A DNA stretch of 38,567 nucleotides from Nostoc sp. S13 (GCF_029379315.1 NZ_JAQYWQ010000069.1:1-38567); one strand, 5' to 3'. Positions 8,277 through 16,828 are shown, numbered from the stretch's first letter. A program made the numbers and translations. Notes: generated from the letters alone by a model not told the origin.

Positions 8277-8573
8277 TTAGGAATCAATTCGTAATATTTG
8301 ATACCTATAATAAACGTACATGTCAAACAGTGCCCCGACGAAAGTACAGGTCAAGCTAATTACAAATAGTCCCCGTAAGGGAGTTCCACTGCCAAAGGTG
8401 GCGAGAAAATGCATAATCTGAGTAGCGATCGCTTCAGTTAACTCTTGTAAGCCAGGGATGTTACCGATGAGGGATAGAAGGAGCAATCCGCCACCAACTA
8501 GGAACATGGGAGCGACAAAACTAAAAATGATCGTCAGTAGTAGGGAGCGGAGAAAGTTGGTGAAAATAGTCAT
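8277..8573 (-). CDS. Small conserved membrane protein of unknown function
   Basis: 98 residues from the ATG at 8573; an ATG at 8627 would add 18 residues (MTNRYRPIVISTHGVCLQ), which look non-conserved. Two to three hydrophobic segments are visible: 'SLLLTIIFSFVAPMFLVGGGLLLLSLIG' (about 10-37) and 'GLFVISLTCTFVGALFDMYVYYRY' (about 68-91). A polar amphipathic helix (LQELTEAIATQIMHFLATFG) lies between them. The tail YYRYQILRIDS is basic. It is an integral inner-membrane or thylakoid protein by prediction. I recognise no family, and no operon partner is apparent. Confidence 0.55.
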   Translation of the reverse strand: MTIFTNFLRSLLLTIIFSFVAPMFLVGGGLLLLSLIGNIPGLQELTEAIATQIMHFLATFGSGTPLRGLFVISLTCTFVGALFDMYVYYRYQILRIDS

Positions 8574-8627
8574 TTGAAGACAAACTCCGTGAGTAGAGAT
8601 GACAATAGGCCGATAGCGGTTTGTCAT

Positions 8628-9047
8628 TTTCTACAATACGTGCGATCGCTCCTGAGCAGAGAATATGTCAAAAATCTTAAGTTTTCATTAAAATAAACGG
8701 CTACCAGTTACAGCACATGCTGGGGATAGAAAAAATGACTTAAATCAACAAAACCCTTGCAAAATATAGGTTAAAGCCAAGGTTAGCAGCTATTTATTGG
8801 TTTGCAGCACTTTTAATAACAGCTTCATTTTCTGAGAGCATCTTTAATCTAAGTTAACGTTTAGTGCCGTTGGGGGGAAATAACCAATTGCCCCATTCGT
8901 CGTTCGCTATGACCAAAACATAAAAGGATACAGAGCAAGTAAATTTATTTATGGAGAGATTGTAATGCATGAATTTTGAATTTTGAATTCCCCGAAGGGG
9001 TTGACTTCCGCTATTCTTAAGGCAGTTACCGAGTTAGCTACAGAACA
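8628..9047. other. Spacer upstream of the lipid-transport run
   Basis: 420 bp with a HIP1 site near 8642, a GAATTTTGAATTTTGAATTC low-complexity run and a small CCCCGAAGGGG hairpin around 8990-9000. No gene or tRNA seen. The promoter of the mlaE run should lie here, but no convincing -10/-35 pair was found. Confidence 0.4.
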
Positions 9048-9842
9048 TTGAACCAGACTACATCCAAATCCAGTTTAGGAGAATGGAGTCAGCGATTGCT
9101 GGCGGCGATTTTTCTGGGTGGGCAAGTGCTAGTTCACCTATTGAGAGGCAAAATCCATCGGCGCAACACCTTAGAACAAATGGCAGCAGTTGGGCCAGAT
9201 TCCCTCTTTATTTCCCTGTTGACGGCTATTTTCGTCGGCGCGGTGTTTACCATTCAGGTGGCACGGGAATTTATCAACTTTGGTGCAGGAAACATTATCG
9301 GCGGAGTGCTTTCGCTAGCGTTGACACGAGAACTCTCTCCCGTGTTGACAGCAGTGGTTTTGGCCGGGCGAGTCGGTTCTGCCTTTGCAGCAGAAATCGG
9401 TACCATGCGGGTCTCTGAACAAATCGATGCGATGTTGATGTTAAGAACAGATCCAATCGATTACCTTGTTATCCCCCGTGTCCTTGCTTGCTGTTTAATG
9501 CTACCAATTTTAACCCTCCTGTCTTTGGTAACAGGGATGTTCGGGGGATTCATAATTGCGACAAATATCTACAACCTGTCTGATACGGTATTTATAGACT
9601 CAGCCCGTAACTTTCTTGGTATCTGGGATATTTTTAGCGCCATGATTAAGGCGTGTTGCTTTGGCATTTTAATCGCTGTAATTGGTTGCAGTTGGGGGTT
9701 AACGACAACAGGAGGAGCCAAAGGTGTAGGACAGTCAACCACAACTGCGGTTGTGACTGCCTTGCTGATTATATTTGTGAGCAATTTCTTTCTTTCTTGG
9801 TTAATGTTTCAGGGGACTGGCAGTGCATTCCTAGGCTTATAA
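9048..9842 (+). CDS. mlaE: MlaE-type lipid ABC transporter permease
   Basis: 264 residues. This is the membrane permease of an Mla/TGD-like phospholipid transporter that moves lipids between the inner membrane and the outer membrane or, in chloroplast relatives, the thylakoid. Family features: an N-terminal interfacial helix ('GEWSQRLLAAIFLGGQVLVHLLRG'), 'SLFISLLTAIFVGAVFTIQVAREF', the signature 'SLALTRELSPVLTAVVLAGRVGSAFAAEIGTMRVSEQIDAM' (about 85-125), then 'YLVIPRVLACCLMLPIL' and three more TM helices. The TTG at 9048 is the only in-frame start between the upstream stop (9018-9020) and the conserved region. Downstream on the same strand are DUF3119, DUF3086 and plsY. The partner ATPase (MlaF) and MCE protein (MlaD) are not in the window. 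Confidence 0.92.
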   Translation: MNQTTSKSSLGEWSQRLLAAIFLGGQVLVHLLRGKIHRRNTLEQMAAVGPDSLFISLLTAIFVGAVFTIQVAREFINFGAGNIIGGVLSLALTRELSPVLTAVVLAGRVGSAFAAEIGTMRVSEQIDAMLMLRTDPIDYLVIPRVLACCLMLPILTLLSLVTGMFGGFIIATNIYNLSDTVFIDSARNFLGIWDIFSAMIKACCFGILIAVIGCSWGLTTTGGAKGVGQSTTTAVVTALLIIFVSNFFLSWLMFQGTGSAFLGL

Positions 9843-9850
9843 AACTGATA

Positions 9851-9974
9851 AGTTAGGAGCAAAGCCGGAGACGCTCCGCCTCCGGTTAAGAGTGAGGAGT
9901 TCTAACTCATAACTCTTAACTCCTAACTCCTAACTCCTGACTCCTAACTCCTGACTCCTAACTCCTGACTCCTA
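9851..9974. repeat. GAGACGC-type dispersed repeat and CTCCTAA/CTCCTGA heptamer array
   Basis: A GGAGACGCTCCGCCTCCGG segment (about 9868-9886) is followed by about eight head-to-tail heptamers alternating AACTCCT and GACTCCT (about 9918-9974). The array fills the spacer between mlaE and the DUF3119 gene. Such arrays are typical of Nostocales and vary in copy number between strains. Confidence 0.9.
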
Positions 9975-10016
9975 AAATAGGAGAGATGCCTACTAAATAA
10001 AGCAGGATTTAAGATT

Positions 10017-10403
10017 GTGACCAGTTCATTTGCTTCTAACTCCACATCAACTGTGGAACTCAAGCCTAGTTACAATATACCTATAGTGTTGGTGATTGCC
10101 GCTATTCCACTACTGTTGGTACAACCGTGGGTAGGCTTGATTTTCACACTGTTTGGTTTGTTTCTTATGTTTCAGGCGTTAACGCTGCGTTTACAATTTA
10201 CGGCCACCGACTTAGATATTTACAGAGGCGAAAAATTGATTCGACGCTTTCCCTATCAGGAATGGCAAAACTGGCGGATATTTTGGAATGGAGTCCCTAT
10301 CCTGTTTTACTTTAAAGAAATTAAAAGTATTCACTTTTTGCCGATTTTATTTGACTCTAACACCTTGAAAACTTGCTTAGAACAACGTTGTCCACGTATT
10401 TAG
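10017..10403 (+). CDS. DUF3119 family membrane protein
   Basis: 128 residues from GTG at 10017, with AGGA about 10 nt upstream. An N-terminal Ser/Thr-rich stretch precedes a hairpin of two TM segments (IPIVLVIAAIPLLLVQPWVGLIFTLFGLFLMFQALTL, about 22-58, broken at the QPW). A cytoplasmic PH-like beta domain follows ('LRLQFTATDLDIYRGEKLIRRFPYQEWQNWRIFWNGVPILFYFKEIKSIHFLPILFD'). I recognise this as the cyanobacterial/plastid DUF3119 family. The position directly after a lipid-permease gene suggests a role in lipid handling, which is inference. The last residues (LKTCLEQRCP) may bind a partner. Confidence 0.75.
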   Translation: MTSSFASNSTSTVELKPSYNIPIVLVIAAIPLLLVQPWVGLIFTLFGLFLMFQALTLRLQFTATDLDIYRGEKLIRRFPYQEWQNWRIFWNGVPILFYFKEIKSIHFLPILFDSNTLKTCLEQRCPRI

Positions 10404-10414
10404 TACTGAGTGTG

Positions 10415-10460
10415 ATCAGTGCTGAGTCGTTTTGCTTTAAACTCATAACTCAGCACTGAT
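10415..10460. repeat. 13-bp perfect inverted repeat between DUF3119 and DUF3086 genes
   Basis: ATCAGTGCTGAGT, a 20-nt spacer, then ACTCAGCACTGAT. It belongs to the GTGCTGAGT-type short repeats of this genome. In RNA it would form a stable hairpin 12 bp after the DUF3119 stop, and it may attenuate transcription, but no T-run follows. Confidence 0.6.
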
Positions 10461-10540
10461 GACTCAGGACTTTTATGGCAGGTCAATTGTAATATTTCTG
10501 AAAGCTATTTATTCGCGTCATCGGAATTACACTATTGTTT

Positions 10541-11815
10541 ATGAACCCAGAGGCATCTCAAACCCCAGAACCAATTGATGAGCGGTTGGCAGAAAAACAA
10601 GAAGAGAACAATGCAGTTGAACATCCAGTAAATCCATCTGTTGAGTCAGTGGTAGAAGCAGGAGCCATTAGCTCGTCAGAAGACTACACAACTTTTGAGC
10701 CACTCATCTCCAATGCAGAAGTGGTAGATTCTACAGTAGAGCTAACAGAAAATTCAAATGGTGAGTTTGTAGCGCAGTTAGAAGCGGAAAATGTCGCACT
10801 GGGGTCAGAAATAGAAGCAGGAAATCATTCATTATATGCAGAAGCAGAGCAGCGAGTGGCAGAGTTGCAGAGCGCCCAAGCAGATATCAAGTCAGAAATA
10901 GCCAAGCTGCAAGCTTTTTACAAAAACCTTCAAGCACAAGTGAGTGAAACTCAAACTTCACTCTTACGACTCGTGCAAGAGTCGCTGGTGCAGTTAGAAC
11001 AACGCAAACAAACCCTGCAAATTTCTGTAGAACAACTAGAACGCCGTCAAGAACGTATCCGCAACGAGATGCGAACCACTTTTGCCGGTACATCTCAAGA
11101 TTTGGCAATTCGGGTACAGGGTTTTAAAGACTATCTCACGGGTAGCTTACAGGATTTGGCCTCTACTGCTGAACAGTTGCAACTGACACCAAGTGTGGTG
11201 GAACGAGAAAAATCATCTGTAAAAGAAGTTAAACCAGTTGAACCCCAACCTGGAATACCGCAATTTGCCCAACAGCAGTTTCAAGATACTACAAAGCAAA
11301 TTCGCCGCCTAATTGACCAATACCGTAATAAACCAGATTACTACGGGCCGGCATGGCAACTACGCCGTACCTTTGAACCAGTCCACGCTGAACGAGTTTC
11401 CAACTGGTTTTTTACCCAAGGGGGACGGGGTGGTTTGCGGACAATGGGTAGCCGCTTACAGAATATTCTCATTGCCTCAGCCGCAATTTCGATATTACAC
11501 AAGCTGTATGGCGATCGCGTCCGTACTTTAGTCTTAGCTAATACACCGGAGCGATTAGGTGAATGGCGGCGCGGGTTACAAGACTGTCTGGGAATCGGTC
11601 GCCCAGATTTTGGCCCAGACCGAGGTGTGGTATTATTTGAGGCATCTGATGCTGTCGCTCAGAAAGCAGACCGATTGACGAAAGCCAATCAACTGCCCTT
11701 AATTATCATTGATGATTCAGAAGAACAAATCAGTTTGTCACTGCTGCAATTTCCTCTGTGGTTAGCCTTTGCTCCTGACCCCAAAATAGTGAGAAACTAT
11801 GATGATGACTTTTAA
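10541..11815 (+). CDS. DUF3086 protein with acidic N-terminus and coiled coil
   Basis: 424 residues from ATG at 10541; a TTG two codons earlier is less likely. Residues about 1-95 are acidic and low-complexity (many E, S, V). About 95-185 is a long heptad-rich coiled coil (LYAEAEQRVAELQSAQADIK ... LVQLEQRKQTLQISVEQLERRQERIRNE). About 190-245 is a charged linker. About 255-424 is a globular domain with 'TKQIRRLIDQYRNKPDYYGPAWQLRRTFEPVHAERVSNWFF', 'GGRGGLRTMGSRLQNILIASA' and 'LPLIIIDDSEEQISLSLLQFPLWLAFAPD'. I recognise the C-terminal part as cyanobacterial DUF3086. Its biochemical function is unknown. It lies between DUF3119 and plsY on the same strand and ends in a terminator. Confidence 0.78.
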   Translation: MNPEASQTPEPIDERLAEKQEENNAVEHPVNPSVESVVEAGAISSSEDYTTFEPLISNAEVVDSTVELTENSNGEFVAQLEAENVALGSEIEAGNHSLYAEAEQRVAELQSAQADIKSEIAKLQAFYKNLQAQVSETQTSLLRLVQESLVQLEQRKQTLQISVEQLERRQERIRNEMRTTFAGTSQDLAIRVQGFKDYLTGSLQDLASTAEQLQLTPSVVEREKSSVKEVKPVEPQPGIPQFAQQQFQDTTKQIRRLIDQYRNKPDYYGPAWQLRRTFEPVHAERVSNWFFTQGGRGGLRTMGSRLQNILIASAAISILHKLYGDRVRTLVLANTPERLGEWRRGLQDCLGIGRPDFGPDRGVVLFEASDAVAQKADRLTKANQLPLIIIDDSEEQISLSLLQFPLWLAFAPDPKIVRNYDDDF

Positions 11816-11833
11816 ATGAGTCATTAGTCATTG

Positions 11834-11861
11834 GTCAAGAGTAATACCTCTTGACTTTTTT
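11834..11861 (+). terminator. Rho-independent terminator after the DUF3086 gene
   Basis: GTCAAGAG, TAATAC loop, CTCTTGAC, then six T: a perfect 8-bp stem and T-run 18 bp past the stop. plsY begins only 26 bp later, so plsY may have its own promoter or depend on partial read-through. Confidence 0.8.
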
Positions 11862-11887
11862 AAATTTTGAATTTTAAATTGTTTATT

Positions 11888-12565
11888 ATGGCTATTTGGT
11901 TAACTCTGTGCGGCGCAATTGTGGTCATAGCTTACCTATTGGGTTCTTTTCCCACTGGGTACATTGCTGTGAAGCTGTTAAAAGGTATTGATATTCGGGA
12001 AATTGGTTCCGGTTCCACTGGCGCAACTAATGTACTAAGAACCTTGGGGAAAGGGCCAGGAGCATTGGTTTTAGTACTTGATTCCTTAAAGGGAGTATTA
12101 GCGATCGCTCTGGTTTATTGGTTGTTCAATTTTGCCCAGATTCAAAATTATATCCCTCGAAGGATAGATGCACAACTGTGGCAACCGTGGGTAGTAACTT
12201 TAGCTGGGTTAGCTGCCATCCTGGGACATAGTAAATCAATTTTTTTGGGCTTTACTGGTGGTAAATCTGTTGCTATCAGTTTAGGGATTTTGTTAGCAAT
12301 GAGTTGGCAGGTGGGTTTAGCAACAGCAGGTGTGTTTGCTGTCGTTGTGGCGATATCGCGGATTGTTTCTTTGAGTTCAATTGCAGGTGCGATCGCAGTT
12401 TCCATTTTTATGGTACTTTTGCATCAACCGTTACCCTATATTCTGTTTGGGATTGCGGGTGGACTATATGTGATTTTGCGCCATCGCACTAATATTGAAC
12501 GACTGGTTGCGGGAACGGAGCCAAAAATTGGCCAAAATGTAGCGACACCAGAACAAACTGCATAA
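11888..12565 (+). CDS. plsY: Glycerol-3-phosphate acyltransferase PlsY
   Basis: 225 residues from ATG at 11888; a TTG at 11867 would start inside a TAAATTTTGAATTTTAAATT run. PlsY transfers acyl from acyl-phosphate to glycerol-3-phosphate, making lysophosphatidate in the inner membrane. All family motifs are visible: 'AYLLGSFPTGYIAVKLLKGIDIREIGSGSTGATNVLRTLGKGPGALVLVLDSLKG' (motif 1, about 12-66), 'GHSKSIFLGFTGGKSVAISLGILLAM' (motif 2, phosphate loop, about 117-142) and the C-terminal 'RHRTNIERLVAGTEPKIG' (motif 3, about 198-215). There are five to six TM helices. The context with MlaE fits a lipid locus. Identity is secure. Confidence 0.96.
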   Translation: MAIWLTLCGAIVVIAYLLGSFPTGYIAVKLLKGIDIREIGSGSTGATNVLRTLGKGPGALVLVLDSLKGVLAIALVYWLFNFAQIQNYIPRRIDAQLWQPWVVTLAGLAAILGHSKSIFLGFTGGKSVAISLGILLAMSWQVGLATAGVFAVVVAISRIVSLSSIAGAIAVSIFMVLLHQPLPYILFGIAGGLYVILRHRTNIERLVAGTEPKIGQNVATPEQTA

Positions 12566-12615
12566 TTGGTCAACCGCAAATAGATATATTTTTAGCCCCG
12601 ATACTTCAGCCGGAG

Positions 12616-12879
12616 CTAGGGTTGGGAATGAACATTGCCTTTAATTAAGCGGTGGAAAAGACGGCAAGGCCACAAAAAAGCTCCACAGATACTTACTGAG
12701 GCGATGGCGGCAACAACACGCCAACTCGAACTAGTCCCAGTTGCAGACTCTGAAGGATCAGCTTGTGTACTTTTAGCTAGTTCTGGCACTGAATGAGATA
12801 GCTGACTGGCAGTACTCACCCCTTCAATCGCTGCTCCAATTAGATAAGCTACCAGGGCAATTACTAGCCAGTGATTCAT
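12616..12879 (-). CDS. Small two-TM hypothetical protein
   Basis: 87 residues from ATG at 12879; the longer frame begins at a TTG (12918). Topology: an N-terminal hydrophobic segment 'WLVIALVAYLIGAAIEGV' (3-20) that could be a signal anchor, a Ser/Thr-rich polar linker (about 21-45), then 'VVAAIASVSICGAFLWPCRLF' (about 48-68) and a basic tail. No family recognised. It lies convergent to plsY and downstream of the next small gene on the same strand (63 bp apart), so the two may be co-transcribed. Confidence 0.5.
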   Translation of the reverse strand: MNHWLVIALVAYLIGAAIEGVSTASQLSHSVPELAKSTQADPSESATGTSSSWRVVAAIASVSICGAFLWPCRLFHRLIKGNVHSQP

Positions 12880-12942
12880 AATATTCAACTGTTTGAACTC
12901 TGAGCGTATACTTGGCAATGAGCAATCATTTGATGTCTCGTA

Positions 12943-13182
12943 CTAATGATTGCCGCCTTGCCCAAAGGATAATCGACTTTCGGCTGTATCGCGAATCAGG
13001 GGCAGTTTAGATTTTATATAAGTATCAAGGATACTATCTGCCTGAGCATCAATCCCCTGCTTAACTTTTAACTGCTGAAGGAGCAATTGTACTAAAGCAG
13101 CATCGTCAAACTGGAGCAGGGTGCTGACCTGGGTAGACTCGATTACAGCCCAGAGCTGTTGCATCATTTTGGCACTGACCAT
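12943..13182 (-). CDS. Conserved small hypothetical cyanobacterial protein
   Basis: 79 residues, predicted all-helical: 'MMQQLWAVIESTQVSTLLQFDDAALVQLLLQQLK' then 'DSILDTYIKSKLPLIRDTAESRLSFGQGG'. No TM segment or signal peptide. The pattern (QLW.VIE.TQ..TLLQ.DD..LVQ.LL.QL) looks like a conserved short cytoplasmic protein of cyanobacteria that I cannot name. The ATG at 13182 is preceded by AGAGG about 9 nt upstream on the minus strand (AAGAGGTTACAGACTC before ATG). Probably a real gene; role unknown. Confidence 0.55.
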   Translation of the reverse strand: MVSAKMMQQLWAVIESTQVSTLLQFDDAALVQLLLQQLKVKQGIDAQADSILDTYIKSKLPLIRDTAESRLSFGQGGNH

Positions 13183-13707
13183 GAGTCTGTAACCTCTTAA
13201 GCTTTTCTTTATATTTACACGAATTTAAAATTTATGGTTAGTTTTTATCTGAAGATTTATAAAGATATCGGTTTAAAATGCCTGAGTAAGCCAATAGGGT
13301 TAAATTTTGGCGTTTTTCAATTGATTGAAATACAGCAATGCCTACGCCTTAGCTTAACCTTGCTCTATAGAGAAAAAAAACTGTCCAAAGACTTAGATCC
13401 TCTCTAACCCTTTTTCTAAAGAGGGAATTACATCATGTCCGCTTGATTACCTTTATTTTATGACTCTCAAACGAGAAATCAAGACTTATGTATTTTTATT
13501 TTTTCGTATGAAACCACCCTGTTAGCCCCGCACGCAGGGAGGGGCTGGGGGTGGGGTACTATACCTGTGGGCATCATCACTAATTACCCAGACTTGATAT
13601 TAGAGCAAAGCTTTTGAAAAGCCACAATGTAGACATACGTAGGCTTCAGTGGTTTTTGTAGAGGAAAATTTCAGTTGTCTTCGCTATCGGGTACTTTTGC
13701 TAGAAAT
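13183..13707. other. Spacer downstream of the T4SS-like run
   Basis: 525 bp without a gene. It contains TCCTCTCTAACCC/AGAGGG sequence and a GC-rich CCCGCACGCAGGGAGGGGCTGGGGG segment (about 13528-13552), both common dispersed motifs in Nostoc-type genomes. A similar GC-rich motif (CCCTCCCTGCAAGCGGCGAAGGGTTGGGGG-like) lies at about 17751-17780. No clear terminator for the operon was found. Confidence 0.45.
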
Positions 13708-14280
13708 TTATTGTGAAATTTTAGCACAAGCTCCTTCTTGACCAGAAGGATCGGCAAAAACTGCTAAAGTGTGATATTCAGGGTTATATGTTTTATATAT
13801 CACTCGAAAAGTATACAACCTATTTCTACCTTGTCCTTCGGTAACAACTGTTAAAAGTGTATTGCTAGTGGGAGGAAGCCCAGGAATATTCAGTTTTTGA
13901 ATTCGTCTGAGTTGAATTACATTTGCTGAGGAGTTTTTACAATCTCCTGCACCACTATTAGAGTTTTGACCAAACTGCATACATACTGGGCCATCAAAGT
14001 CTATAGTTACCTCTGATGGATCGTTTAACCAAACTTTTTTAATTACTTCTCCAGCCGGAATAAAGCTTAAGTTTGTTCCCTGTTGATACCAAACGTCGAT
14101 CGTAGGTATTGCTCCCCCTAAACCCTGTGCTTGACAGGAAAATATGGAACGCAAAACAGCGTTATTAGCACCAGCGCGGCCTACCAACAAGAACATAGCA
14201 ACCGAGAAAATTAAGGAAGCTATAGGTAGGAAATAAGGATTACCTGGGGTATTTCCTGACAAGTTAGGATTATTTTTCAT
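13708..14280 (-). CDS. VirB9/TraK-like component of the T4SS-like cluster
   Basis: 190 residues. One N-terminal hydrophobic segment (about 16-36, YFLPIASLIFSVAMFLLVG) suggests a signal anchor. The exported part is beta-rich with 'GTNLSFIPAGEVIKKVWLNDPSEVTIDFDG', 'VIQLRRIQKLNIPGLPPTSNTLLTVVTEG' and 'RLYTFRVIYKTYNPEYHTLAVF'. The order of an (I/V)xx(V/I)WLDDPS-like strand, an I-x-L-x-R-(I) strand and TxLTVVT...Y-x-FxV resembles the N-terminal fold of VirB9/TraK core proteins. Three cysteines could form disulfides. This is by pattern and position only; I cannot prove homology. It is the last gene of the run, 124 bp after virB10. If correct, it would form the outer part of the core complex with VirB10. 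Confidence 0.5.
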   Translation of the reverse strand: MKNNPNLSGNTPGNPYFLPIASLIFSVAMFLLVGRAGANNAVLRSIFSCQAQGLGGAIPTIDVWYQQGTNLSFIPAGEVIKKVWLNDPSEVTIDFDGPVCMQFGQNSNSGAGDCKNSSANVIQLRRIQKLNIPGLPPTSNTLLTVVTEGQGRNRLYTFRVIYKTYNPEYHTLAVFADPSGQEGACAKISQ

Positions 14281-14404
14281 GGTTGCAAATGGGAAAATTG
14301 GTAGATAGAACAGGAGAATATGGGAAAGATAGAAATAAAACTAATTACCAATTACCATTACTCAATCCAAAAGCTAAAATTGGTATAATTCCTATCTCCT
14401 AAAA

Positions 14405-16030
14405 CTAGATTGGTTGATTAACGTATAGTTCAACATTTGTGCCAGCTTTCAAAAACCAAATATTATTTGGTTGTGACATTTGGGCGATCGCCTGTTGATT
14501 ACGTTGGGCAATTTGGGGTACTACAGAGTTGAAACCACCTTCTGCAACCCCAGCTAAAAGGTTGCGTCTGTTCTCAGTGATAGTAGTATAACCACTAATG
14601 TAGGCGTTGCCGTTGGTGCCGTTGGTGTTATTGGTGGCGTTCTCGGGATTGCCGTTAGAGTCGATGTTACCGCCATATAAAGGCAGAACTTTGGTATCAG
14701 GGCGATTTACTAACTCTGCCGCTTTACCAAGACCTCCCAAAACGAATAGTCCTGCATCCATTGATGCTATGGACGAACTTTGATTGGGATATTTACTTGC
14801 TATTAAAGGTTTACCTTGGGTACCGCGAATCATAATTGCATTGTTGGGTAAGCTTTGTTCGCTAGAGTTGCCATTATTTTGCGAGATAAGTTTAGTTACG
14901 TTCATCTGCATAAGACCTTGTTCGTTAATGGAACTAATTTCAGCTATAAATTCGGTGTTTGCAGGTATAACGGTAGTACCATCCTTAGATTTTAGTGCTT
15001 CTTGCGATTTGATCACAAATACGTTTTTCCCTTCGCCTGCCTCATCACCACCGCCTGACTTAGTAGTAGTTTCCCCAAATATCGCTGTTGCTAACACAGC
15101 TTTAGCACTAGTCCCTATTGCTAAAGATTTTTGTCCGAGGGGTTGCGCTTGGCTCACTGCCGGAGCAGGAGTTTCTGGTTGTGGTGTCTTTTGCTGCGGC
15201 TGCGAATTGTTTGCAGGTTCAGGAGCAGCTGCGATGTTATTAGGTTGATCGGTAGCATTTACTTGACCGTAGCTACCTAACTTTGCTAACCTTCTCCACT
15301 CTTCAAGTGGGCTGGGTGGAGATGGTGGAGTTATATTAACTACAGTTTGAGGTTGGGTGTTTGGTGTCACAACTGGTAGTTGGGGTGATGGCAAAGGTTG
15401 AGAAGCAGGTACTTTAACGATGCGCTCAACTGTTACTGTCGGAGGTACGTAAGCTGTTGGTGGGGGTGTTGGGATCACTCTTTCTGTACCTCTGGAAGAT
15501 AGTGACGGTTGTGCTTTTAAGACTACTGTCGGCGTTGATTTGGCAGTTCTGAGCTGTTGTTGGGCGGCTTTCACCATCTCTGCTTGTTCAGTCAGGGCTA
15601 ATTTCGTTTTCAGAGTATCTACTTCGCCTGCTAGTTGTTGAGAGCTAGATTCATCAGTTGGCTGCTCACGCACTTGTGGAGGAACAATATTTTTTGGCTT
15701 AGGACTGCTACTCATCAACTGCGACAAAAACACACCACCCACCAAAACGATCGCAAAAGTGGCGGCTCCTACCAAGCCTAACTTTGCAAATGGATTAGAT
15801 GAGAGGGGTTGCTTAGTCTGAACATCTTGTGGTTGAGAAAGCGACTCTTGTAGCGTTGCAGAGTCTTCTAATCCTTGGGTATCAGGAGAAGAAGATTCTT
15901 CTTCAAAGCCGACTAACCTTGACATCCGCGATTCCCAATTAAAAGATTCTACATCTTGTTGGTGATCGTCGGTGGTTAGAGTAAATCCATTTTGAGCAGG
16001 TGTTTCTGCCGGAATTGAGTATTTAGTCAT
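14405..16030 (-). CDS. VirB10/TrbI-like T4SS core protein
   Basis: 541 residues from ATG at 16030, which overlaps the TGA of the preceding gene as ATGA and so implies translational coupling. Layout is that of VirB10/TrbI: cytoplasmic N-terminus (about 1-80, acidic), one TM helix (about 83-105, LGLVGAATFAIVLVGGVFLSQL), a coiled, Pro/Gln-rich periplasmic linker (about 110-300), then a C-terminal beta domain. That domain reads 'KAVLATAIFGE', 'VFVIKSQEALKSKDGTTVIPANTEFIAEIS', 'NNAIMIRGTQGKPLIASKYP', a helical 'DAGLFVLGGLGKAAELVNRPD' antenna-like segment and a final 'WFLKAGTNVELYVNQPI', the usual end of the family (x-GTxVxVYV). It would bridge inner and outer membranes. Best-supported core component of the cluster after VirB4. 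Confidence 0.72.
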   Translation of the reverse strand: MTKYSIPAETPAQNGFTLTTDDHQQDVESFNWESRMSRLVGFEEESSSPDTQGLEDSATLQESLSQPQDVQTKQPLSSNPFAKLGLVGAATFAIVLVGGVFLSQLMSSSPKPKNIVPPQVREQPTDESSSQQLAGEVDTLKTKLALTEQAEMVKAAQQQLRTAKSTPTVVLKAQPSLSSRGTERVIPTPPPTAYVPPTVTVERIVKVPASQPLPSPQLPVVTPNTQPQTVVNITPPSPPSPLEEWRRLAKLGSYGQVNATDQPNNIAAAPEPANNSQPQQKTPQPETPAPAVSQAQPLGQKSLAIGTSAKAVLATAIFGETTTKSGGGDEAGEGKNVFVIKSQEALKSKDGTTVIPANTEFIAEISSINEQGLMQMNVTKLISQNNGNSSEQSLPNNAIMIRGTQGKPLIASKYPNQSSSIASMDAGLFVLGGLGKAAELVNRPDTKVLPLYGGNIDSNGNPENATNNTNGTNGNAYISGYTTITENRRNLLAGVAEGGFNSVVPQIAQRNQQAIAQMSQPNNIWFLKAGTNVELYVNQPI

Positions 16031-16731
16031 GGTAAAGCTTGATTGGGATTTCCAGAACAATTTTTATCTTTGATATCACATACATTATAAATTTCTAGTC
16101 TGGCTTCACCAAGGCGGTAAGCTGCGAAGTGCAATGGTAGTGCTGCATTTGGTAGGGTAGTTGCCTGTTCATCTATTGCTCTAACTAATATTTGTTTATT
16201 AAAGGAAATTGATTTTCCCAACCGATCATAACCGCTAAAAACTAATTGATTAGCAAACATCTCCACTTTCCACTTTCCATCACCTATTTGTGTAGGTTGA
16301 GAGATTTTTTGGATTACTAATACATTCTCTGCTCCTCTATTAACATTTTCAAATTGGCTATCTGGATTTAAATTTGTAAGTTCTGATTTAAGTTTTTGTT
16401 TAAAATTATCAGCTACCAGTTGGGAGGTAATTTCCCAGACTTGCGGTGGCGGCTGTTGATCTGACCAGGTAAGCATTAAGCTCATAGTTTCACCCACAAA
16501 CCGCCGAATAGCCTCTGGCTGGCGCTCTAAATTTGGTTCTGGGTCTACGGTTATAGTGCGACCATCAACAAGTTGCACTATACTTTGAGGTGTGAGTTGA
16601 CGACCTAACTGCTGTAACATAGACCCGTGAAATAGTAGTAAAAGCAAGGTAAATACATGTAACCCAAATGTTCCGACTGCTAACAGTGGCAATGGGCTAT
16701 TTTTCCTATTTTCTGGTTTGAGTAATTGCAT
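16027..16731 (-). CDS. VirB8-like bitopic protein, second copy
   Basis: 234 residues: a short cytoplasmic N-terminus, one TM segment (about 14-37, LPLLAVGTFGLHVFTLLLLLFHGS), then a periplasmic domain. It shares a colinear pattern with the neighbouring 275-aa protein: '(I/F)VQL(V/I)DG', 'PEAIR(R/Q)FV(G/S)(E/K)TM', 'WS', 'VIQKISQPTQIGDGKWKVEMFANQLVF' against 'VIKRVYPPKQIAPGKWRVGMVADLI', and 'RLGEARLEIYNVCDIKDKNC' against 'RADRLEIYEIRNLCLLDRN'. Single-TM topology, a beta-rich periplasmic domain and position before virB10 point to the VirB8/TraE role, nucleating assembly. This is inference without a decisive motif. The two Cys near the end could pair. Its stop overlaps the virB10 start. Confidence 0.5.
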   Translation of the reverse strand: MQLLKPENRKNSPLPLLAVGTFGLHVFTLLLLLFHGSMLQQLGRQLTPQSIVQLVDGRTITVDPEPNLERQPEAIRRFVGETMSLMLTWSDQQPPPQVWEITSQLVADNFKQKLKSELTNLNPDSQFENVNRGAENVLVIQKISQPTQIGDGKWKVEMFANQLVFSGYDRLGKSISFNKQILVRAIDEQATTLPNAALPLHFAAYRLGEARLEIYNVCDIKDKNCSGNPNQALP

Positions 16732-16828
16732 TAATAGTTATATAAACTGAATTAGTGAATTAGAAATCTATAGGACTACTATTTGATTTTTTAAAAAAGC
16801 CTTCAACTTGAAAAGGCTGATTCCCTAC

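Noticed and set aside
14784..15248. 154-codon plus-strand frame inside the VirB10-like gene
   Set aside because: Shadow of the opposite coding strand; Cys/Pro-rich composition reflects the Gln/Ala/Pro-rich linker read backwards.
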